Assembly: GCA_016284045.1 (NCBI GenBank)
Contig: JAEEOB010000053.1
Coordinates: forward strand, 1 to 64,000
Reading direction: 5' to 3'
DNA: 64,000 nucleotides
Origin: Bacteroidaceae bacterium
Lineage (GTDB): Bacteria; Bacteroidota; Bacteroidia; Bacteroidales; Bacteroidaceae
Below the pieces are notes generated by a model that was not told the origin of the DNA, did no database searches, and saw nothing but the letters and a program-made list of their open reading frames with translations. The translations under genes were made by a program, and so were the position numbers. Shown here one piece after another: positions 1 to 8,300 of the stretch; the stretch's first letter is position 1, and each line of letters begins with the position of its first letter.

Positions 1-55
1 TGCGAACTAACCTTCGCATCCTTTTTCATTAGGAGCTGACGTTCTCATACGTCAG
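1..55 (+). terminator. Two small hairpins at window start, possible end of an upstream gene
   Basis: TGCGAA (1-6) pairs with TTCGCA (13-18) across a CTAACC loop and is followed by a short T run (21-26). This would fit the terminator of a plus-strand gene lying before the window. A second hairpin follows (CTGACGT 36-42 with ACGTCAG 49-55). Stems are short and the upstream gene is not visible, so this is only a possibility. Confidence 0.35.
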
Positions 56-91
56 GCAGCACCAGCCTTTCTGGGTTGTACAAAACCCAAT

Positions 92-375
92 ACCAAAACG
101 CCTCCCCAATCCCCACCCACGCATGCAATAGCCGTAGAGCAAGTAGAGACTCCCCGTGGGGTGTCTGAATAAAACCGTAATTTACCCATCACCAAAACGC
201 CTCCCAAATCCCCACCCACGCATGCAATAGCCGTAGAGCAAGTAGAGACTCCCCGTGGGGTGTCTAAATAAATCCGTAATTTACCCATCACCAAAACGCC
301 TCCCAAATCCCTCTCCCACATTGCCATCGTGCTTGCTACGGCTTCCGTGGAGACACCCCACGGGGAGTCTCTACT
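92..375. repeat. 99-bp tandem repeat with palindromic core and an inverted third core
   Basis: Two near-identical 99-bp units run 92-190 and 191-289. A third diverges after about 30 bp (from 290). Each full unit holds a 25-bp core (142-166, 241-265) that is itself hairpin-forming (AGAC.CCCC/GGGG.GTCT). The same core occurs inverted at 351-375. Because 99 is a multiple of 3, the minus strand stays open as a repetitive 110-codon frame (52-384). It has no start context or family resemblance and is not called as a gene. Such intergenic hairpin repeats are frequent in Prevotella-like genomes; any function here is unknown. Confidence 0.8.
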
Positions 376-765
376 TTGGGACACAGGAGGTTTCTGGGAT
401 AAGACGGGTTGCTGCCTGACTTGTAGCTACTTTCTTCGCCAACTAAAAACTATTTTCTCTCACGTTACATTTTTTTATGTTTATTTTGCAATATTCGGCA
501 TTATAAACCTCCAATTAATCAAAACTTTTCCTTGTGTAACATGTAACAAAATCATTGTTACCCTATAGAAAACACATTTTTTTTATAATTATTAACTTTG
601 CACTCGAAATTTGATTAAACGATTATTTGGTTAGCAGTAAAGAAATCATGGTGACATAAATAATAAAATGTCCAAATGGCAAAATAAATCGTAAATCGTA
701 AATTTGTAAATCGTAAATATCTAAGATTTTAACATAATTAATTTATTAACAAAACAAACAGACAA
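376..765 (+). promoter_or_regulatory. Upstream region of the 1270-aa gene with TAnnTTTG promoter and TAAATCGTAAAT repeats
   Basis: AT-rich region without a credible gene. TAACTTTG at 593-600 fits the Bacteroidetes -7 box TAnnTTTG; no convincing -33 TTTG is seen at the usual distance. Transcription from it would give a leader of about 160 nt. At 681-720 a TAAATCGTAAAT element is repeated almost three times just before the start codon; related copies lie before the genes at 40697 and 60553. Confidence 0.5.
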
Positions 766-3700
766 ATGAAAAAGTATTTACTTTTGGTCTTTGCCCTCTG
801 TACGGGTCTCACTGCTTTCGCGCAGATGGCTACAACCTATAGGCAGGGTTCACATGGAGAGAATCGTCTGGTTTCCGCCGACGAAAGAAACATCTGCTTT
901 AGAAGTAGGGCTAAGAAATTGTATGCTGACTTGGATCCATCTACTCACAATCAAACAAATTTGAATGAGAATCCTGATAATCCGGTTCAGATTTCTTATC
1001 AAGAGAATGGATTTAGAATGAATATTTTATATTCTAATTTCCATGGGTTCACTGAGGTTTTGGATGGTGTTGATTATCCACGTGATGCAAATGCTAGTTA
1101 TTCCTATAATGATGGAGTTGGCACATTCTCTTATAACTATTGCCGTGTTGGTAATGCTGCTATCAATCTAATTGACGGACTTAATAATGTAAATCTTAAC
1201 GATTATGAAAATTTTGTGATTAGAACATTGGATGTTTCTTCACCGTTGGATGGGCAAATTGTGAATATCAAGGATGGTGCCAATACCCATCCTGTTGCTC
1301 AGGGATCCCGCTATTGTCTCCAATTCTGCGATGTCAATAATAATGTTATTCGTCAGATTTATATCTATTCCAACGATGTAAAGGTTGTTCATCTTAAAGA
1401 ATTTTTCAGTCCAACGCAGATATCTAATATTAAATCTGTATTCCTTTCTACAGCTGGTGGTGACACGAACTTGAGCGGTAGTGTCTCTGTGGCTGAGGCT
1501 TATTTCATCTCAGCATATGACATGAATAACGAGGACTATTTCAAGGATATGGACGACAGCTATATCGGTAATGCGTATATCCATCCGAGTTATTTCATTT
1601 GCAGTAATGGGGTAACCCTTGATGAGGCTACAGGTGTGCTTAATGTACCTGGTACTTCCTATAAAAAAGCTTCTTTAAATGAAGATATGTATTTTACTTG
1701 GAATGGTGTAGGTGCTGATGCTACTTCAACAGGTGAAGGTAATTGCGAAAATGAATTTGGTAATTCTGCTAGTAACATATATGGTAATTCGTCCGTTCCA
1801 GCAAATCAGTATGCCGACCTCTCTGAATATGAAGAGATGACGATTGTTGTGTCTGAAGGTACACCTAGACTTCTGCTTAACCGACCAACTGATAATGAGC
1901 AAAGTAATTATGTGAACATTCCAAATAATCCAACGCAGGCTGCAAAATACATAAAGTCTTCTGAAGATGGAAAGTTTGTTTATGACCTTGCTGCGATCAA
2001 AGCTGATTATGGCTATGTACATCTTAATGCTATAAAAGGAGCAAATTGGCAAAATTGTAATATTACTTCAGTGGAAGTGTTGAGACGTAATTCTCTGAAA
2101 TCTCCTGCAAAAATCCTGTTGAGTGTTCCTTTTGAAGGCTTCGACATGAGCGACATCACTGTCGTGACTTTTGATAATGAAGAGGACGGTGACTGCATCT
2201 GGCGAAATGTTTATGGATATTTGGATTATGATAAGCAGGGTAGGGTACATAAAGGTACTAATGATGATATTTACCTCGCTGGTGGTGATGAAAATCCACA
2301 TGATGTGCGTACTTTGTATGTAAGTCGTTACAATGCAGATTTTGCTGCTGACCTTCTTGATAATACTTACATATCTAAAATCAATAACATTTATTGGGAA
2401 ACAAACTTTGCTGCCACGGACAATCCTATCGGAACCATGACTGTCAACGACATTTGCTTCACCAAGAACCATGTCGTTGTAAGAAACGGAGGTAACCACA
2501 CTTTACTTGGAGCTGACCTGTTCAAGAAATATGTAAATGGCGAGGCAACTAATGATAATCCCGGTTTTGGTACAAATATTGGCAATGCTGGTTCTGATGG
2601 ATTTGTCTATGGAAATAGTAGTGTGGTGTGGAACTGCTATGCAGATCTCGGTCAATTCTACAAGATGCAGATAAAAGGTAATCCTGACAACGTGTTACGT
2701 TTTGTTATCAATCGTGGTGAACCTGATGGAACAGGAGATAATAATGGAGCTCAAGTTGTTGCTGGTGGTGTAAATGAGGTACTTGTCCGCTTGGATTCTA
2801 AAGGGCTTGCGGTTGTAGATATTGCAGATATCGTGAAGAAACGTGGTAGTTTCCATCTTAACTCTATTAAAGGCGGTAATGGTTCGTCTGTCCATGTGGA
2901 TTACATCAAGCTCTTTGCCCAGGAGGATGGAGTAGTGGAATTCAATCAGGATCTCTATCATACTTGGAACCGTGCCGAAAACGGTACTGTCACCCGTAAG
3001 GATGCGTTTGGAGGCGCTTTTGTGAATAGAATTGATGGTTCTACAACCATTAATGCAGGTGATGCGATATTCGGAGATCAATATACTTTTTATAAAGAAG
3101 ATTATGCGGAACTGACTGGTTATAAAGCTATAAAAGTGACAGGTACTCCTGGTATGGAAGTTCGTGTGTTATTCAATTGTACAAGAAATAAAATTAATGA
3201 TGGACAGGGAGATAATAACTGTATTCTGCAAGAAAAGACAATTACAATAGATGCAAATGGAGAAGGTGTTCTTGAGGGTATTAATAATTATGTTTATTTC
3301 CATCTCCATGGTATGAAGGCTGGATGGGGGTCTGCTTCTGGAACCATTAGTAAGATTGAGCTTATTAGCGACGAGCGTGTGGACTATGTGCTTGAGGGGA
3401 ATGGTACCCTCAGCCAAAAGGCAGCTGATGTACTTGCATACGATAATGGTGGTAAAAATGCAAATATCGGTACTTGCGCTATGGACGCTATCAACGATGT
3501 GGGTGCCCGTGTGATCGACGCTCGTCCACGTGTCAGCATCTCGCGTACATCTCTCGCTTATCCGGCAAACCCGAACTGCCTCTTCCTCATGCGTGAGAAC
3601 CTCTCGAGAAAACAACACTCTCGTGTTCAGTTTGATACTCCTTCTACCACAACCCTAAATGGTGTTACATTAGATGCGCGAATCTATGCAAACATGGTGA

Positions 3701-4578
3701 AAATTGGAGGTCTGCCTTCTGATCCGGATACTAATAATGACCGTTCTGCTTCTTTCACCATTACAAGCTTTAAAATCGATAACCTCCACCTCTTCGACGG
3801 ATATTCATTCTCTGCACCACGAAAACTCAATGCTGATGCAGCTCGTCTTACAAGAAAGACTACAGCTGATGTGGTTGGTACACTTATTCTCCCGTTCGCT
3901 GCAAGCAATATCCCTGGAGATGCTTACGACACATTTGCTTCTAAATATGCGCAATATGATGTTAAACAGCAGGGAATCCTCAATGATATTGATATTAAGA
4001 AAGGCGACCATGTACTCCTCTTCGAGAAGCATAGTGGAGATGTTGAGGCTTATTGGCCATACCTCTTTGTGGCTAATTCAACAAGCGACAATACCGAGAT
4101 CTTCGGATCAAGCGTAATCGAACAGACACCGGAAGTCGGAACTGATGACGCTCCGGGTGAGTATATGACCAATGAGGCTGCAGCTAACGAGGCTGGACAG
4201 CGTCACTACCTCCGCGGATTCATGGAATCTACTCATGTTGAGAATGCATACGGATATAATTCTTCCGGCAAGCTTCTCCATGCCGCTAATGCTACTGTCG
4301 CTCCGTTCCGAGTGATGATTCAGTCACCGCAGAATATCAATGATGATATCCAGAATAACATTACGAACGGTGAGGTGAAGGTGGTTAGAGGCTCGTTCCT
4401 CGACGATGATGACACACCTACAGCTATCGAGAACATCGAAGGTGTCAACGCTGAAAGCATCGTGGATGTCTATAGCATCGGAGGTGCTCAGATTATGAAG
4501 AACGTGAAGGCTGCTGACGCACTGCGTAACCTCCCGAAGGGTGTATATGTTGTAGGTGGTAATAAGGTTGTTAAATAA
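766..4578 (+). CDS. Large secreted protein with three carbohydrate-binding-like modules and T9SS-type CTD, no catalytic domain recognised
   Basis: 1270 aa. A signal peptide (MKKYLLLVFALC...AFAQ, cleavage near residue 20) indicates export. Three copies of a roughly 130-residue module (called B here) lie near residues 305-440, 580-720 and 730-870. Each has a W/F-rich start, a YADL-like motif, an R..(L/F)NR-like motif and a HLN(A/S)IKG-like motif. The same module occurs once in each of the neighbouring CE1-CE6, GH5, GH98 and GH30 proteins, so by context it probably binds polysaccharide. A C-terminal domain with NPNCLF and LILPFAAS segments (about 920-1225) resembles domains common in Prevotella surface proteins. 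The last 45 residues (VYSIGGAQ...KGVYVVGGNKVVK) look like a T9SS sorting domain. No catalytic residues could be identified, so a binding or scaffolding role is inference. The middle of the gene looks more AT-rich than its 3' third. It stands at the head of the row of large secreted enzymes and is followed 20 bp later by a 64-codon gene. Confidence 0.85.
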   Translation: MKKYLLLVFALCTGLTAFAQMATTYRQGSHGENRLVSADERNICFRSRAKKLYADLDPSTHNQTNLNENPDNPVQISYQENGFRMNILYSNFHGFTEVLDGVDYPRDANASYSYNDGVGTFSYNYCRVGNAAINLIDGLNNVNLNDYENFVIRTLDVSSPLDGQIVNIKDGANTHPVAQGSRYCLQFCDVNNNVIRQIYIYSNDVKVVHLKEFFSPTQISNIKSVFLSTAGGDTNLSGSVSVAEAYFISAYDMNNEDYFKDMDDSYIGNAYIHPSYFICSNGVTLDEATGVLNVPGTSYKKASLNEDMYFTWNGVGADATSTGEGNCENEFGNSASNIYGNSSVPANQYADLSEYEEMTIVVSEGTPRLLLNRPTDNEQSNYVNIPNNPTQAAKYIKSSEDGKFVYDLAAIKADYGYVHLNAIKGANWQNCNITSVEVLRRNSLKSPAKILLSVPFEGFDMSDITVVTFDNEEDGDCIWRNVYGYLDYDKQGRVHKGTNDDIYLAGGDENPHDVRTLYVSRYNADFAADLLDNTYISKINNIYWETNFAATDNPIGTMTVNDICFTKNHVVVRNGGNHTLLGADLFKKYVNGEATNDNPGFGTNIGNAGSDGFVYGNSSVVWNCYADLGQFYKMQIKGNPDNVLRFVINRGEPDGTGDNNGAQVVAGGVNEVLVRLDSKGLAVVDIADIVKKRGSFHLNSIKGGNGSSVHVDYIKLFAQEDGVVEFNQDLYHTWNRAENGTVTRKDAFGGAFVNRIDGSTTINAGDAIFGDQYTFYKEDYAELTGYKAIKVTGTPGMEVRVLFNCTRNKINDGQGDNNCILQEKTITIDANGEGVLEGINNYVYFHLHGMKAGWGSASGTISKIELISDERVDYVLEGNGTLSQKAADVLAYDNGGKNANIGTCAMDAINDVGARVIDARPRVSISRTSLAYPANPNCLFLMRENLSRKQHSRVQFDTPSTTTLNGVTLDARIYANMVKIGGLPSDPDTNNDRSASFTITSFKIDNLHLFDGYSFSAPRKLNADAARLTRKTTADVVGTLILPFAASNIPGDAYDTFASKYAQYDVKQQGILNDIDIKKGDHVLLFEKHSGDVEAYWPYLFVANSTSDNTEIFGSSVIEQTPEVGTDDAPGEYMTNEAAANEAGQRHYLRGFMESTHVENAYGYNSSGKLLHAANATVAPFRVMIQSPQNINDDIQNNITNGEVKVVRGSFLDDDDTPTAIENIEGVNAESIVDVYSIGGAQIMKNVKAADALRNLPKGVYVVGGNKVVK

Positions 4579-4583
4579 TTAAT

Positions 4584-4590
4584 AGGAGGA
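4584..4590 (+). promoter_or_regulatory. Strong Shine-Dalgarno sequence before the 64-aa gene
   Basis: AGGAGGA lies 8 nt upstream of the ATG at 4599. This is near-perfect complementarity to the 16S rRNA end, unusual for a phylum that normally lacks SD sequences; none of the other starts in this window has an equivalent. It supports the small reading frame being translated. Confidence 0.6.
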
Positions 4591-4598
4591 ATTAAACA

Positions 4599-4793
4599 AT
4601 GAAAAAGATATATATTTGCCCAAAGATGGTTATCGACGAAATGAACCCTATAGATGTGCTTATGAACTCTGGTATCAATCTCTCTGGATCTGATGACCCT
4701 GAAAACCCTAATCCAATCTTTGACGGGACAAAGGAACGTGAGGAAGAAATCGTCGCCGAAATCAATGAGCCGACATGGGGCAACCTTTGGTAA
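4599..4793 (+). CDS. Small acidic 64-aa protein ending in Leu-Trp
   Basis: 64 aa, starting MKK-Y--P and ending WGNLW. It has no signal peptide or membrane segment. The second half is acidic with an SGSDDPENPNP stretch. It starts 20 bp after the 1270-aa gene and has a strong SD, so it is probably cotranscribed with it. A second gene of identical length (10532-10726) shares the MKK-Y--P start, the acidic character and the terminal LW, and also directly follows a large secreted protein. Small proteins of this style occur in Prevotella genomes but I know no assigned function. Possibilities include a chaperone-like partner, a regulatory peptide or a modified-peptide precursor. It has no recognisable enzyme neighbour for modification. 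Confidence 0.6.
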   Translation: MKKIYICPKMVIDEMNPIDVLMNSGINLSGSDDPENPNPIFDGTKEREEEIVAEINEPTWGNLW

Positions 4794-5306
4794 AAACAGT
4801 CTGATTTGTAAATAATAAGTTAAGTTATCAATTTTGAACGCTGTTCTTTATGCGGGGCAGCAACACACTGCCCCGCATAAAAGCAGTTAATCACTCAGAA
4901 ACCGTCATCATCTGGATGGCATCAAATAATCCGACAAAGGAAACCCGCTGGTACACCGGCATTGGTTCCTTCTTTGCTGAAATCGTAATACCGTCTGAAA
5001 ACCCCACAGGAGAGGTAGGCGGGGCCTCGTGTCCCGCACAAATGACAGGCGAAGCACGGTCTGTCCGTCTCCTGAATTATCCAGCCTGTTCACCGAATGA
5101 TTATGTGGGCGACGTTCCGTGAGCAGTTAATATTGAGAGCAACGGCGGCTACCCGGCATCATGACACAAGAGAACAAGACAAACCGGCTTGCAGTCATTT
5201 GAAATTACCGTAATCTCCCTTATGCTTTCATGTAAGCGGCGGTTGTCCGCCGCCAATATCAAAAAAACAACCAACAATTAATTAACCATATTAACTCTAT
5301 TTTATT
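4794..5306. promoter_or_regulatory. Intergenic region with two GC-rich hairpins
   Basis: No credible gene is seen; an open 90-codon frame at 4850-5122 looks random. ATGCGGGGCAG (4850-4860) and CTGCCCCGCAT (4868-4878) form an 11-bp perfect stem, terminator-like but without a T tail. GCGGCGG (5236-5242) and CCGCCGC (5247-5253) form a second stem with a TTGT loop. That second hairpin, the preceding CTTTCATGTA and an upstream GGCGAAGCACGG recur before the GH98 gene (15400-15460). No clear TAnnTTTG promoter was found for the following esterase gene. Confidence 0.5.
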
Positions 5307-8300
5307 ATGAATCGCCTGCTAAAACACCTCTTTCTGTGTTGCGCGTTCTTTTCACTTGCTTTTCTGAACGCATCTGCGTTTCAGAAAGACAGCCTCTTCA
5401 TCAACGTGAACGGCGGACAGCGCAACATCATCATGTTCACACCTAACAATGTGAGCAACGGACTGCCTCTGATGATTGTCACTCACGGCATGAATCAGAA
5501 CGCCACTTATCAGTATCAGGGCGACAGGCTCTATGAGCTCATCGATTCCGAACGGTTCATCATCGCTTACCTCAATTCAAGCGGAGGAACATGGGATATC
5601 GGTGGAAGCAACGACCTGAACTACGTCAACACGGTTGTCGATTATGTGGATAACCGTTTTCATATCAACCGAAACCGCCTCTACTGGTCCGGATTCTCCA
5701 TGGGATCCATGCTTATCTATCATGCCATCAGAAGCGAGATAGGTAAGAAATTCGCTGCGTTCGCACCATGCAGCGGTGTCCTGTTCTCTGCACAGCCCTG
5801 GAACGAACGGACCACACCGGTCAACCTCATTCATTGTCACGCCTACGGCGACGATGTCTTCAACTACAATCAATACGGCATACGCGACTATGTCACTCAT
5901 TTCGCAACCCTCGACAACGCTAACAATTACCACAAACAGCAGAATGTGGTGCCTAACGCCGCACAGACCGGATGGGTCGATGGCGACAAGGAGACATGGA
6001 CTGGAGGAACTAACGGCTCCGAGGTGGAACTTTTCTCTGCTAACAGCGGAGGACACTGGCCTACTGCCGCTTACAAATATGAGATATGGAATTTCTGTAA
6101 GCGGTTCTCGCTCGACGGTAGCGGAAGCCAGACTGCCACAATCGCCAATTTCGACTACGACAAATATTCAGGAAGATACAGGGTCGATTTCAACGACCTC
6201 ACCACGGGAGGAAGCCTCCAGTTCGATAAGTCAACCGGCAACCTCACACTCCCGGCAGGACAACAGGGAACGCTTACACTCACTTTCAACGGAGCGGACT
6301 TCTCCAACGTGTCCAAAATCAAGGTGTTCCGCACGGGTGACGACCTGTTTAACACACTCACCATCACCAATGCCGCAGGAAACTCTGTCAATTCGGGGGG
6401 TGCCTTCTACACAAGCAAATATGATCTGAACTACACAGGCTATCAGGCTAACAGCAGTGCTGTCAACACCTTGGTATGGTATGGCAACAACGAAACATCG
6501 GCTGCGAAGACCATGACACTGCAGGAAATCCTGATAAACGTGGATGTCATGCGAGCAAGCAAGAAGCACGAGCGTCAGCTCATGCAGTCGGAATTCGGAG
6601 TCTGGAACAGCATCGCCGCCAACGCAACAAGAACGGGCGACGACTCCGACATGGAATACAACATCGACCAGTTCATCGGTGGATATGGAACGATTTACGG
6701 TAACGGCAACGTGAGAGCACTCTCATATGCTGACCTCTCAAAATATGGCAAACTGAGAATCTACGGCGACGACGGACTGTATGTACGCGCACTCTTTAAC
6801 CGCGTGTCAGATACCGCTACCAACTCCGGAGGCGGATATTCACCAGATGTCACTTACACCGACCCGGCCAACCTCAACGGAAAGACTTTTGCCATCGTAA
6901 GAAACGGCAGTGCGCTTTATGGTACAGATAATCAGAATGCGGCATTTGCCGAATACGAGACGGCATTCACTTCGTCAAACACCGGCTACCTCTTCAAGGC
7001 GGAGAGTGTCACAGTCAACGGAGGCAGCTATTACCGGCTGCGCCTCATCACACCCCAGGGTGGCGAATACAGCATCTGGGGATCACCCGGCTATCTTAAC
7101 GCCAACGGATGGTGCTGCTTCATCCTCGGACTGAACGACCAGAACGGACAGGACCTTGAGAACGGGGCGGTCTGGGACATCAAGTATGTGGCAGGACAGG
7201 GAATGACACTCAAGAATGTCGGAACCGGCAATTACCTCACCGACGCATCCCAGGGCAGCACATCTCCGGCTTACTGGACGCTCTGCACCATCAAGGAGGG
7301 ATCAAACGACGGATTTATCGAGAAAGCGGGCAATATCACCGACGGTGTGTTTGAAATCGACCTCGCATCCGTGGGACAGTTTGCTCACATGAACGCACTC
7401 AAAGTGGGAGGCGGAAGCGGTACCGTCTGGAGCGTGACTGTCACCGACGAGTCCGACCCCATGGATTATTATATCACAGGTAAATACTATATCGCTGACA
7501 ATCTCAAATCTGCCCTCAGCGACCTCAGCGCAACCAACTACGACGCTACAGGACTGACCAACTCGTCTGCAGTGGCACTCAACACAGCCAACAAGAACGC
7601 GCTCATTTATGTGAACAACGCATCGAAACTGTCCAACTCCGCTAACGTGGTGGTGAAGAACGGCGACAGCTATTCATCATCCAACATCGTGCTCATCGAC
7701 GGAATGACCGCGGCACAGACCGACCGGCCGGGCGCTTATTTCCCCGGTGGCTCCGTGAAGTCTGGCAACGCCACATGGGCTGACGCCGGCAACGGAAGCT
7801 ATGCTTTCCATTGGAGTGCAGGAACACAGGCTGAGGTTCAGATCTTCAACTATATCATCGAGCGTCAGGGCTACAACCATCTTGTGGTGGAGACTACATC
7901 GTTCACCAAGCCTTGGGGCGTACGCTTCTATGACGTTGACGGAAACAAAATCACAGAGCAGGGCTATTGGGCTGCTCAGCATGACGGTAACCTCATCAAG
8001 GACATCGACATCGACGCGCTCTTCGCTGCGAATGGCGTAAGCAACAAACGGAGCACTCTCACCATGATTCGTCTCTACAACATCAGTGACGAGGAAGGTG
8101 AGGTCGTAGTGAAAGCATCTTACCTCTGCAACAGCACGGCTGACTGCATCTATCCGTTCTACGCTCCTTACGACATCGCAGCTGCAAGTGCCAAACTCAC
8201 TACTTCTATTCCGGAAGAGGGATTTACCACGCTCACCACACCGTTCGCCGCATCCATGCCAAGCGGATTCACGTCATACGCGCTGCTTGAGGACAATGTG

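Noticed and set aside
52..384. Open minus-strand frame of 110 codons with 33-residue repeats
   Set aside because: It is a by-product of the 99-bp tandem repeat, whose length is a multiple of three; no start context, no signal peptide and no family resemblance.
329..568. Open plus-strand frame of 79 codons
   Set aside because: It starts in the repeat and runs through AT-rich DNA towards the promoter of the next gene; composition looks random.
4850..5122. Open plus-strand frame of 90 codons between the small gene and CE1-CE6
   Set aside because: It starts inside a hairpin and has no start signal or recognisable sequence; considered chance.
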